A DNA stretch of 64,000 nt from Plantactinospora sp039889035 (GTDB lineage Bacteria > Actinomycetota > Actinomycetes > Mycobacteriales > Micromonosporaceae). Every line of letters begins with the position of its first letter. Position 1 is the first letter of the stretch. Below the pieces are notes generated by a model, which ran no database searches, was not told the origin of the DNA, and worked only from the letters and a program-made list of their open reading frames with translations. Positions 25,477 through 33,662 of this stretch are shown in pieces. The position numbers and the translations under genes were made by a program. Where the stretch lies: contig JBDQQY010000001.1 of NCBI GenBank assembly GCA_039889035.1, forward strand, positions 458,107-522,106, written 5' to 3'.

Positions 25477-27969
25477 TTATTCGCGTACGCCGGCCAGCTC
25501 CACCGCGCGGGACCGGAACGCGAGCCGGACCGGCACCACGGCACCGAGTACGGCCAGCGCGGCGCTGATCACCGCGATCAGGGCGACCGTGCCCCACGGC
25601 ACGCTGACCGGGGTGGCCCCGACGAGCTGCCCCAGGGCGAGCCGCAGCCCGGCCAGGTTCACCGCCGACGCCCCCACCGCGAGCAGTACGCCGACCCCGG
25701 CCACCAGCAGCGACTCGGCGGCGAAGACCCGGAGCACCTGTGGTGGGGTGGCCCCGGCCAGCCGCAGGATCGCCAGGTCCCGGAGCCGGTCCGAGGTCGC
25801 CATCACCAGCGTGTTGACGATGGCGATGAAGCAGAAGACGATCGCGATGCCGAGCACCAGCAGCATGCCCAGCGTGCTTGCCTGGCTGTTCTCGCTGCTC
25901 TCCTCGCCGAGCCAGTCCTCGGCCGGGACCGCGCGGGCACCCAGCCCGGCCGTGGCGCTCTGCAGGGCCGACCGGACGGTCGCCGGGTCGGTGCCCTCCT
26001 GCAGCGAGACGTAGATCCGGCGGGCCAGGCCGGTGAAGGCGTACTTGGCGGTGCCGGCGTACTTCGTGCTCAGGTAGGCGACGTCGTTGCTGCCCGAGGT
26101 GGTGTTGAGCACCGCCACCACCCGCAGCGGCACCGTGCTGCCGTCGGCCATGAAGACCTCGACGGTCTCGCCGACCCCGACTCCCCAGTCGTCGTTGACG
26201 ACGATGGTGTCGTCGCGCAGCTCGGCCGGGTTGCCCTCGTCGACCGGCAGGGTCAGGGTGCTGGACAGCGCCGCCGGGTCGACGGCCAGCGCCTCGTAGT
26301 CGGCCAGCCGGGCGTCGTCCCGGGCGTACACCATGGTCGGCAGCGCGGCGACCACGTCGACGCCGGGGATCGCCCGGACCCGTTCGGTGACCGCCTCGTT
26401 GACCCCGGGCGTGCCGTCCGGGGTGACCACGAAGTCGGCGGTCACCTGGTTGCGCCGGCCGCTGTCCTTGGCCCGGTCGATGGTGGCGGCCGCGCCGAGC
26501 AGCGAGATGGAGAGCCCGACGGTGAGCAGCACCGGCGCGGCGGTGGCCGCGGTACGCCGCACCGCGGTCAGCGCGCTCTCCCGGACCAGCATCCCGGCGG
26601 CGCCGCCGAGCCGGCCGAGCGGCCAGGTGATCAACCGGGCGATCGGCTTGACCACCACCGGGGCGAGCAGCGCGAAGGCGAGGATCGGCAACATCAGCAC
26701 CCCGATGTACCGGGTCGGCACCATCACCATGCCCGGGTTCACCACCGCCACCCAGCCGATGGTGACCAGGCCGAAGGCCAGCGCCAGCAGCCCGTAGAGC
26801 CACCGGCCGGAGGTCATGGTGCGGGAGTCCACGGCGGCGTCCCGGAGCGCCTCGATCGGGCGTACGTCGCCGGCCCGGCGGGACGCCGCCCAGACCCCGG
26901 CCAGCGCCACTCCCAGCCCCACGCAGAAGGCGATCAGCAACGGCACCCAGACCGCCGGCCCGGTGGAGAACTCGACGGTGAACCACGGCGGGGCGAGCCC
27001 CAGGTCGACCATTCCGCCGGCCAGCAGCGGCGCGGCGCCCAGCCCGAGCGCGCAGCCGGCGACCGCCGAGGTGAGCCCGACCACGAATGCCTCGGCCAGC
27101 ACCATCCGGCGGACCTGCCGGGGCGTGGCGCCGACCGTGCGGAGCAGGGCGATCTCCCGGCGCCGCTGGGCGACCGCGAAGGCGAAGGTCGAGGCGACCA
27201 GGAAGACCGAGACGAAGCCGGCGACCACGGCGGTGATCGGCAGCAGCGTCTGGGTGTTGTCGATCGCCTCCCGGTCGGCGTTGTAGCTCGGGTCCAGCAC
27301 GTTGCGCCGCTGCCCGGTGAGTACCTCGGCGTCCCCGTCGACGGCCTGCCGCACCGCCTCCGGTGCCCCGTAGGAGACCAGCGCCTCGACCCGGGGCGAG
27401 AGCCGGGCCGCCTCGGCCTCGGTGAAGAAGACCGCGGACTCGAAGTCGGCCGGCGCCGTCACCCCGGCGACCGTGTAGTCGCGCGGCCCGCCGGTGCTGA
27501 AGACGGTGACCCGCTCACCCGGTCCGGCACCGCCGCTCGGCACCACGACCTCGTTGTCGGCCTGCGGCGGCCGGCCGGCGGCCAGCGCGTACGGGGCGAA
27601 CTCGGCGCTGGACCAGCCGTGCCCGACCTGGTCGTCGGGGCCGCCGGAGAGCTGGGCGTAGAAGCTGCGGACCGGGACGGTGCGACCCAGCGCGCCGACC
27701 TCGGCGGCCAGCGCGTCGGAGATGCCCCGGGCCTGGATCAGCGAACGGCTGCCCGGGTCGTGCCGAGCCGGATCCCACTCCGGGTCGAGCGCGGCGACCA
27801 CCACCGGGGCGTCGGCGAACCGCTGTGGCGTCCGCTCGGGCAGCCCCAGGGTGGCGCCGATCTCCAGCCCCATCGCGGCGATCATGCCGGCGCCCAGGGT
27901 CAGCGCGACGAACGTACCGACGAAGGCGGCCCAGCGCACCCGCAGCGTCTGCAACGCGATGCTCAGCAC
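25477..27969 (-). CDS. ABC transporter permease, FtsX/MacB type
   Basis: An 830-residue membrane protein with two FtsX-type units. There is an N-terminal helix (residues 10-40), a large extracytoplasmic domain (40-240), helices around 245-370, a central helix group (about 390-500), a second extracytoplasmic domain (510-690) and a final three-helix bundle (about 695-820). The cytosolic coupling sequences RREIALLRTVGATPRQVRRM and RDLAILRLAGATPPQVLRVF are typical of the family. It overlaps its ATPase gene by 7 bp. Such transporters export peptides, lipids or drugs by mechanotransmission; export of or immunity to the lipopeptide is a reasonable inference. Confidence 0.93.
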   Translation of the reverse strand: MLSIALQTLRVRWAAFVGTFVALTLGAGMIAAMGLEIGATLGLPERTPQRFADAPVVVAALDPEWDPARHDPGSRSLIQARGISDALAAEVGALGRTVPVRSFYAQLSGGPDDQVGHGWSSAEFAPYALAAGRPPQADNEVVVPSGGAGPGERVTVFSTGGPRDYTVAGVTAPADFESAVFFTEAEAARLSPRVEALVSYGAPEAVRQAVDGDAEVLTGQRRNVLDPSYNADREAIDNTQTLLPITAVVAGFVSVFLVASTFAFAVAQRRREIALLRTVGATPRQVRRMVLAEAFVVGLTSAVAGCALGLGAAPLLAGGMVDLGLAPPWFTVEFSTGPAVWVPLLIAFCVGLGVALAGVWAASRRAGDVRPIEALRDAAVDSRTMTSGRWLYGLLALAFGLVTIGWVAVVNPGMVMVPTRYIGVLMLPILAFALLAPVVVKPIARLITWPLGRLGGAAGMLVRESALTAVRRTAATAAPVLLTVGLSISLLGAAATIDRAKDSGRRNQVTADFVVTPDGTPGVNEAVTERVRAIPGVDVVAALPTMVYARDDARLADYEALAVDPAALSSTLTLPVDEGNPAELRDDTIVVNDDWGVGVGETVEVFMADGSTVPLRVVAVLNTTSGSNDVAYLSTKYAGTAKYAFTGLARRIYVSLQEGTDPATVRSALQSATAGLGARAVPAEDWLGEESSENSQASTLGMLLVLGIAIVFCFIAIVNTLVMATSDRLRDLAILRLAGATPPQVLRVFAAESLLVAGVGVLLAVGASAVNLAGLRLALGQLVGATPVSVPWGTVALIAVISAALAVLGAVVPVRLAFRSRAVELAGVRE

Positions 27970-28706
27970 GCGCCGACCTCCATGCGCGTCATCCGGGCGG
28001 CGATCGCCTCCGCCGTCGGGTTGACCAACTCACCGGCGAGGGCACCGTCGGCGAGGAAGACCACCCGGTCCGCGTTGGCGGCGGTCACCGGGTCGTGCGT
28101 CACCATCACGATGGTCTGGCCGTGCCGGTCGACCAGGCCGCGCAGCAGCGCCAGCACCTCCCGGCTGGTGCTGGTGTCCAGCGCACCGGTCGGCTCGTCC
28201 GCGAAGAGCACCGCCGGCTTCGTCACCAGGGCGCGGGCGATCGCGACCCGCTGCTGCTGGCCGCCGGAGAGCTGCGCCGGCCGGTGCCCGCCCCGGTTGC
28301 CGAGCCCCACCTCGGCGAGTACCTCCGCCACCTCGGACCGGCTCGGCTTGCGACCGGCCAGCCGCAGCGGCAGCGCCACGTTCTGCTCGGCGGTCAGCGA
28401 TGGCAGCAGGTTGAAGGCCTGGAAGACGAAGCCGATCTTGTCTCGCCGGAGCAGGGTCAGCGCGGTCTCGCTCAGCCCGGTCAGGTCGGTGCCGCCGATC
28501 ACCACCCGGCCGCCGGTCGGCCGGTCCAGCCCCGCCGCGCACTGCAACAGGGTCGACTTGCCCGAGCCGGACGGCCCCATGATCGCGGTGAAGCTTCCGG
28601 CCCGGAGATCGAGCGACACGTCTCTCAGGGCGGTCACCGCGTTCTGACCCGAACCGTACATCTTGCTCAGCGACTCCAGCCGCACAGCCTGCTCCATAGC
28701 GAGCAT
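27963..28706 (-). CDS. ABC transporter ATP-binding protein, MacB/LolD type
   Basis: A 247-residue ATPase with all motifs: Walker A GPSGSGKST, Q-loop FQAFNLL, signature LSGGQQQR, Walker B VLFADEPTGALD and switch His in VTHDP. It pairs with the following FtsX-type permease, whose start codon it overlaps. ATG 28706 is used; ATG 28697 (MEQAVRLESL) is an equally possible start and neither has a strong ribosome-binding site. Confidence 0.95.
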   Translation of the reverse strand: MLAMEQAVRLESLSKMYGSGQNAVTALRDVSLDLRAGSFTAIMGPSGSGKSTLLQCAAGLDRPTGGRVVIGGTDLTGLSETALTLLRRDKIGFVFQAFNLLPSLTAEQNVALPLRLAGRKPSRSEVAEVLAEVGLGNRGGHRPAQLSGGQQQRVAIARALVTKPAVLFADEPTGALDTSTSREVLALLRGLVDRHGQTIVMVTHDPVTAANADRVVFLADGALAGELVNPTAEAIAARMTRMEVGAC

Positions 28707-28829
28707 CCAATCACTGATCGTTAGATCGACACATGAGATACCACCCTGAGAACACCCGGACCGGCGACCCTGAGGTGTCCCGGGTTTCGGGCCGTTCCCT
28801 GGGTCGCTGAACCTTCTTCTGGAGAAGAT
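28707..28829. other. Intergenic region between C-domain gene and ABC genes
   Basis: This 123-bp gap between two minus-strand genes holds a GATCgttaGATC near-palindrome (about 28715-28732) close to the ABC start, and a short TCTTCTGGAGAAGA hairpin near 28812. Either could be regulatory, but neither fits a known motif well enough to name. Confidence 0.3.
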
Positions 28830-30320
28830 TCACTGCCCGGGCGAGACTCCGCCGGTACCCAACGCGAGCAGTTGTTCCAGTTGTGCGCTGTCGACAAGGG
28901 AGACCCGGTCGATCCGGCGCTTCGGGTCGGCGGTGGCCGCCTCCAGCAGCCGGCGGTAGTGCCCGGTAAGCCGCTCTATGGTCGCACCGTCGAACAAATC
29001 CGTGTTGTACCGGAAGGCACCGGTGAATGAATCCTCCGCCTGGCGCAGCTCCACGTTGAGGTCGAACTGCCCCTCCAACTGCGGTACGTCGAACGCAGCC
29101 AGCCGCAGCCCCGCGTAGGAGATCTCCGGGCCCACCACGGCGCCCTCCGGCACCAGCGGCAGCGGCGGGTCGAGCCGGTCCGCCGCCACCATCGTGAAGG
29201 CGATCCGGAACAGCGGCGACCGGCCGGTGCCGCGGGCCCCACCGAGCATCCGGTCCAGCAGCGGGAACGGGTACCCGAGGTGGCCCAGCCCGGAGAGGAG
29301 TTCCCGGTGCGCCGCCGCCACCGCATCGACGAAGGTGGCCCCGGACGCGAACGACGAACGCAACACCAGGGTGTTGACCAGATAGCCGACCACGTCGCGC
29401 AGCCCCCGGCCGTGCCGGGTCGCCACCGGGCAGCCGAGCGCGAAGTCGTCCTGGCCGCCGTACCGGAACAGGGTGGCCTGGAAGACCCCGAGCAGGAACG
29501 CGAACGGGGTCACCCCGGCCGCCGAGGCCGCCGCCCGGACCCGGGCCGCCAGCTCGTCGGGGAGCGTCAGGTGGTAGGTCGCCCCGTCGAAGGTCTGCCG
29601 CTCCGGCCGGGGCCGATCGACCGGGATCGCCCCGGCCGACACCCCGGTGCAGCGGTTCCGCCAGTACCGTTCCAGCCGCTCCCGCCGGGGCGAGTCGAGC
29701 AGTACCCGCTCCGCCTCGACGTAGTCCAGGAAGCTGGCGGTCAGCGGCGCCCAGTCCGGGGCGCCGCCGGCCACGATCCCCCGGTATCCGGCCAGCAGGT
29801 CGCGCAGCAGCAGCCACTGCGAGGTGGCGTCGCTGATGATGTGGTGGGTGACCAGCACCAGGGCGGCGTCGTCGGGCGCGCGGCGCAGCAGCACCACCCG
29901 GAAGACGTCTCCGGCACCGAGCCGGAACGGCACCTCGCCGACCGACCGGGCCAGCCCGAGCAGCGCCTCATCGGTGCGGCCGGGAACGTCCCGGACCTCC
30001 AGCCACCGGGAGCCGCCCGCCGCCGCGGCACCGGGCGGCGGGACGAACTGCCGGGGCACCCCGTCGACCTCGGCGAAGGCCGCGCCGAGCATGGGATGCC
30101 GGGCCACCAGCGCGTCGACCGCCCGGCCCAGCGCCGCGACGTCCAGCGCGGTCCGGACCCGGACCGCGAGCGTGATGTTGTACGCCGGGCTCTCCGGCGC
30201 GAGCTGGTAGAGGAACCAGAGCGCCTCCTGCCCGACCGAGAGCGGATGGCCGGGGCCGGGCAGCGTTCCGTCCGGCCCGGCCGGCGACTGGCCCGACCCG
30301 GCCGACTGCACCGTCATCAT
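28830..30320 (-). CDS. Free-standing NRPS condensation domain (likely lipo-initiation)
   Basis: A single condensation domain of 496 residues with no A or T domain attached. Motifs: PLSVGQEALWFLYQLAPESPAYN (C1-C2 region), ARHPMLGAAF, catalytic HHIISDA (HHxxxDG with Ala for Gly), YVEAERVLLDS, and PVATRHGRGLRDVVGYLVNTLVLR. NRPS module 1 starts with A and has no C domain, and this gene lies among lipid-loading genes, so its best role is to acylate residue 1 with the ACP-bound chain (inference). A TnpB element begins about 24 bp upstream of its ATG pair and has probably replaced the native upstream sequence; only a weak AGGCGG precedes the start. Confidence 0.92.
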   Translation of the reverse strand: MMTVQSAGSGQSPAGPDGTLPGPGHPLSVGQEALWFLYQLAPESPAYNITLAVRVRTALDVAALGRAVDALVARHPMLGAAFAEVDGVPRQFVPPPGAAAAGGSRWLEVRDVPGRTDEALLGLARSVGEVPFRLGAGDVFRVVLLRRAPDDAALVLVTHHIISDATSQWLLLRDLLAGYRGIVAGGAPDWAPLTASFLDYVEAERVLLDSPRRERLERYWRNRCTGVSAGAIPVDRPRPERQTFDGATYHLTLPDELAARVRAAASAAGVTPFAFLLGVFQATLFRYGGQDDFALGCPVATRHGRGLRDVVGYLVNTLVLRSSFASGATFVDAVAAAHRELLSGLGHLGYPFPLLDRMLGGARGTGRSPLFRIAFTMVAADRLDPPLPLVPEGAVVGPEISYAGLRLAAFDVPQLEGQFDLNVELRQAEDSFTGAFRYNTDLFDGATIERLTGHYRRLLEAATADPKRRIDRVSLVDSAQLEQLLALGTGGVSPGQ

Positions 30321-30343
30321 CAGCAGCCGCCTGAGAAACCGCT

Positions 30344-31650
30344 GGCTTTAGCCATGGGACCGAAAGGGCGGTCAGGCGTGGTGTTGGTTGTCGGCATGGC
30401 GTCGCCTCCTCTGTGTGGGCGAAACTGTCGGATGCGGCTGAGATGCTCGCCGGCGTGGACGAGACGGTGCGGTACACCTACCGGTTGCGCCCCGGCGCGA
30501 CCGCGCTGGCCGCGCTGCTGGCCGAGTGGGGCCGCTGCCGCTGGCTGTGGAACGAGGCCGTCCACCAGCAGCGGACCGGGCGTAGGCTGACCTTCGGCAA
30601 GCTGTCGAAGCTGCTGACCGAGGCGCGGGCCCGCTCGGCGTGGCTGCGCGACGGGTCCCAGGTCGCCCAGCAGCAGACGCTGCGTACCTACGCTCTCGCC
30701 CTTCACCACTCCTTCAAGGTGAAGGGACGGGGCCGGCCCAGGGTTAAACGACTGAAGGACACGCTGCCCAGCCTGGAATACACCCAGCGTGGGTTCTCGA
30801 TCCGCGACCGCCGGCTGCGGCTGCCCGGCGGCGTCACCATTCCCGTCGTCTGGTCCCGCGAACTGCCGTCCGACCCGACCAGCGTCCGGGTCTACCAGGA
30901 CTGCCTCGGACACTGGTACGCCTCCTTCGTCGTCCGCCGCGACACCACACCCGCATCGGAGGCCCGGGGTGCGATCGGTGTCGACTGGGGTGTCACGACG
31001 ACCGCGACGACGACCGACCCCGCCTACGACCTGCCACACCACGGCCACCGGAAACGCTGCGCCGCCGAACTGGCCAAACTCCAACGCCGAATGGCCCGCC
31101 GTCGGCGCCCCAGGGGTGCCCCGCCGTCGAACGGCTACCTGCGCGCCAAACGCCAGGCGGCGAAACTGGCGACGAAGGCGGCCCGGCAGAACACCCACGA
31201 CGCCCGCATCTGGGCGAAGAAGGTTGTCGACAACCACGCGACGATCGCCGTCGAAGACTTCAAGCCAACATTCCTCACCAAATCCCGGATGGCCCGCAAG
31301 GCTGCTGATGCGGCGATCGGTGCGGCGAAGCGGGAACTGGTCGACCGTGGCCGGCGGGCGGGCCGGAAGGTGGTGCTGGTACCGCCCGCCTACACCACGA
31401 TGACCTGCTCGCAGTGCGGTACGAGAGCCAAGCACCGCCTCGGGCTGGGTGTCAGAGTCTTCCGGTGCCACGACTGCGGGTATACCGCGTGTCGGGACCG
31501 GAACGCCGCGAGGACGATCCTCGCCACGGCAGAGCGTGACCGTGCTGGCGCCGACGACGTAAGACATGCGATCACCTCCTTCCGGGACGGTGCTCTCGTG
31601 CGGTCCGAGCCAGAAATCCCCCGGCTTCCAGCCATGGGGAAGCGTTAACC
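30344..31650 (+). mobile_element. IS200/IS605-type element carrying tnpB only
   Basis: The inferred ends are marked by related small hairpins: GGCTTTAGCCATGGG at 30344 on the left and GGCTTCCAGCCATGGG at 31623 on the right (CCCC/GGGG further extends the right stem). Subterminal hairpins of this kind are recognised by Y1 transposases in the IS200/IS605 group. No tnpA is present, so the element would need a transposase in trans. It lies antisense between the ACP and C-domain genes of the lipid operon. Exact boundaries need comparison with an empty site. Confidence 0.65.
30443..31648 (+). CDS. tnpB: TnpB RNA-guided endonuclease (IS605 OrfB family)
   Basis: About 401 residues. The N-terminal OrfB HTH/wedge region (TYRLRPGATALAALLAEWGRCRWLWNEAV) is followed by a RuvC nuclease with all three acidic residues visible: Asp in GVDWGVTT, Glu in AVEDFKP and Asp in ACRDRNAAR. 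A four-Cys zinc ribbon (CSQCG...CHDCG) sits between the last two. TnpB proteins cut DNA using a guide RNA made from the right end of their element. The start could be ATG 30443 (used here) or ATG 30413. Its stop codon overlaps the stop of the convergent ACP gene. It looks intact and potentially active. Confidence 0.93.
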   Translation: MLAGVDETVRYTYRLRPGATALAALLAEWGRCRWLWNEAVHQQRTGRRLTFGKLSKLLTEARARSAWLRDGSQVAQQQTLRTYALALHHSFKVKGRGRPRVKRLKDTLPSLEYTQRGFSIRDRRLRLPGGVTIPVVWSRELPSDPTSVRVYQDCLGHWYASFVVRRDTTPASEARGAIGVDWGVTTTATTTDPAYDLPHHGHRKRCAAELAKLQRRMARRRRPRGAPPSNGYLRAKRQAAKLATKAARQNTHDARIWAKKVVDNHATIAVEDFKPTFLTKSRMARKAADAAIGAAKRELVDRGRRAGRKVVLVPPAYTTMTCSQCGTRAKHRLGLGVRVFRCHDCGYTACRDRNAARTILATAERDRAGADDVRHAITSFRDGALVRSEPEIPRLPAMGKR

Positions 31651-31914
31651 CCGGGACCCCAGCACGCCGTGCAGGTAGCCGGCGAGGGCGTTCACATTCG
31701 GGTGGTCCCAGGCCATCGTGGGCTCCACCTCGAGGTCGAACCGCTCCTCCACGTCCCCGCTCAGGGTCATCGCGTAGACCGAGTCGAGGCCGATCTCGAC
31801 CAGCGGCGCGTCGGCGTCGATCTCCTCGGCCGGCCGTTGCAGGTAGAAGGCGATCCGGCCGATCAGCCAGCTACGGATGGCGTCGACGGAGGTGTCTTGG
31901 ATGGTTCCGGACAT
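31645..31914 (-). CDS. Acyl carrier protein (lipid-loading cassette)
   Basis: An 89-residue stand-alone carrier protein. The phosphopantetheine Ser lies in EIGLDSVYAM. It sits after the acyl-AMP ligase and two dehydrogenases, the arrangement seen in ramoplanin- and enduracidin-type clusters, where the ligase loads the acid onto such an ACP. Its TAA stop falls at the edge of the TnpB element, so the last codon or stop may have been altered by insertion. Confidence 0.92.
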   Translation of the reverse strand: MSGTIQDTSVDAIRSWLIGRIAFYLQRPAEEIDADAPLVEIGLDSVYAMTLSGDVEERFDLEVEPTMAWDHPNVNALAGYLHGVLGSRG

Positions 31915-31946
31915 GGTGCACTCCTTAAGCGTACGGACGGGGATGG

Positions 31947-33662
31947 TCAGCCGGCGAGACGCCGGTTGACGAGGTCGAAGCCGCGGTTGTCCTGGTGACG
32001 CTCCAGCAGCTCGACGAAGAGGTGTCGCTCCAGCCCGTCCGGTGCCGCGCCCGGGTCGATGCCCAGCCGTCCGGCCAGCCGGGCCAGCGCGGCGAGCAGC
32101 CACGGGTTGTCCCGCAGGAACGGGTCGTCCTGGTTGTACCGCCACACCCCGAGGCAGGCGGCGGCGGCCAGCACGGTGGCGTACCGGTCGGTCAGGTCGA
32201 AGCTGCGCCGGCCGGCGATCACCGTACGGTCCCGGGGCGGCAGGTCGGCACAGACCTCGGCGAGCCGGTCGAGTTCGGCGGTGAAGACCCCGCAGAGCCG
32301 GGCGACCGCCGGGTCGGCACCCGGTCCGGCGCCGTACTCCCGCAGCGTGGCGGTCAGGCTGTCCACGCCCCGGGCGGAGAGCCCGATGCCGGCGAAGTCC
32401 AGCGGGGGCAGCGGGTCGCCGAGCCGGAACAGTGCCGGTGGCGCAGGCGGCGACGAGCGCCAGCCCTGCTGGGCCAGCCGGGGTAGCTGCGGGATGATCG
32501 TCGCCTGGCAGACCGCCGCGCTGGCGTGGGTGAGCGTCGCGGCGAGCAGGTCCCGCAGGTTCTTCTGGAAGATCCCGTACGGGCCGTCCCGCAGGTACGA
32601 CCGGGCGCCCAGCACCACCGAGAGCCGGTGCACCGCCTCCTGCAACATCTTCGGCACCAGGTATTTCACGGCGGCGCTGTACACACTGGTCTGGTCCGGC
32701 AGCACGTGCAGGGCCCGGGCGACCACGGTGGCCAGGCAGTCGCTGATCAGCAGGTCCAGGAAGGCGTCGACCAGGGCGGTCCGGGCGTGCGGCAGCTCGG
32801 CCACCGGCAGCCCGTACAGCCGGCGGTCGAGGGCGAACCGCAGCACCGTACGCAGTTGGGTGTCGACGATCCCGACGGCCATCCCGGGCAGCACGCCCCG
32901 GGTCACCTGGAACGCCCGCAGCACCGTCTCCATCGCGCCGCCGAGCTCCCCGACGACGGCGTCGGCCGGTACCGGGCAGTCGACGAACTCCAGCCCGCCG
33001 AGCAGCACTCCGCGGACACCCGCGGTGCGGTAGCGGCGGAGGTGCCGGCGGTGCGCGGCCGGCAACGCGGCCATGTCCAGCAGCAGGTGCGAGTGGCTGC
33101 GGCTGCCCGGCCGGTCGTCGGTGCGGGCGAAGAGCGTCACCGCGTCCGCCCGGCTCAGGTTGCCGACCATCTCCTTGCGACCGGTCACCACGAAGCGGTC
33201 GCCGTCGAGCCGGGCCCGCAGCTCGGCCCGGCCGAAGTCGGTGCCGTGCGCCAGCTCGTTGTAGCCGGCCGATGCCTTGCCGTGCCGCAACAGCAGGTCG
33301 GCCATCCAGCGCCGCTGCTCGGCGGTGCCGTTGGTCCAGACCGGGGTGGCGGCGATGAAGGTGGTGACCCCGTAGCCGACCCCGAGGGTGGTGTCCCGGC
33401 GGAACACCGCGCGCAGCACCTGGGCCAGCCGGTCGGCCCGGTCGAACCGGCCGCCGAGGGCCCGGGGCACGAACTCGGCGTTCAGCCCGTACCCGTCGAG
33501 CGCCCGCTCGCCGTCGGCGAGCAGTTCGCCACGCTCGTCGGCGGCGAGCAACGCCGGATAGCCGACCGGGTTCGCCGGGTCGTGCGGATTTCCGAGGTAC
33601 GTCTCCAGGTCCGGCTCGGCGGCCGGGGCCGTGCCGGGCACGGCGGCGGTGTCGACGGTCAT
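31947..33662 (-). CDS. Acyl-CoA dehydrogenase-like protein (lipid desaturation), second of pair
   Basis: A 571-residue flavoprotein of the acyl-CoA dehydrogenase superfamily, longer than the usual 380-400. The dehydrogenase core is recognisable (GYNELAHGTDFGRAEL, FVVTGRKEMVGNLSRAD, LPHARTALVDAFLDLLISD); a C-terminal extension of about 170 residues is rich in Leu, Ala and Arg. Paired enzymes of this type beside an acyl-AMP ligase introduce double bonds into the acyl chain of lipopeptides such as ramoplanin (family knowledge). ATG 33662 overlaps the upstream stop (ATGA). Compared with its neighbour, the active-site region reads NELAHGTDFG instead of TEREHGSDLL, so the two enzymes may not do the same job. 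Confidence 0.88.
   Translation of the reverse strand: MTVDTAAVPGTAPAAEPDLETYLGNPHDPANPVGYPALLAADERGELLADGERALDGYGLNAEFVPRALGGRFDRADRLAQVLRAVFRRDTTLGVGYGVTTFIAATPVWTNGTAEQRRWMADLLLRHGKASAGYNELAHGTDFGRAELRARLDGDRFVVTGRKEMVGNLSRADAVTLFARTDDRPGSRSHSHLLLDMAALPAAHRRHLRRYRTAGVRGVLLGGLEFVDCPVPADAVVGELGGAMETVLRAFQVTRGVLPGMAVGIVDTQLRTVLRFALDRRLYGLPVAELPHARTALVDAFLDLLISDCLATVVARALHVLPDQTSVYSAAVKYLVPKMLQEAVHRLSVVLGARSYLRDGPYGIFQKNLRDLLAATLTHASAAVCQATIIPQLPRLAQQGWRSSPPAPPALFRLGDPLPPLDFAGIGLSARGVDSLTATLREYGAGPGADPAVARLCGVFTAELDRLAEVCADLPPRDRTVIAGRRSFDLTDRYATVLAAAACLGVWRYNQDDPFLRDNPWLLAALARLAGRLGIDPGAAPDGLERHLFVELLERHQDNRGFDLVNRRLAG

Noticed and set aside
28715..28732. GATC-containing near-palindrome before the ABC genes as a repressor operator
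   Set aside because: The arms are only 4 bp and there is no neighbouring regulator gene; too weak to call.
30320..31567. Minus-strand 415-codon frame linking the ACP region to the C-domain gene
   Set aside because: It is antisense to tnpB and has no recognisable domain; the tnpB frame on the plus strand explains the composition.
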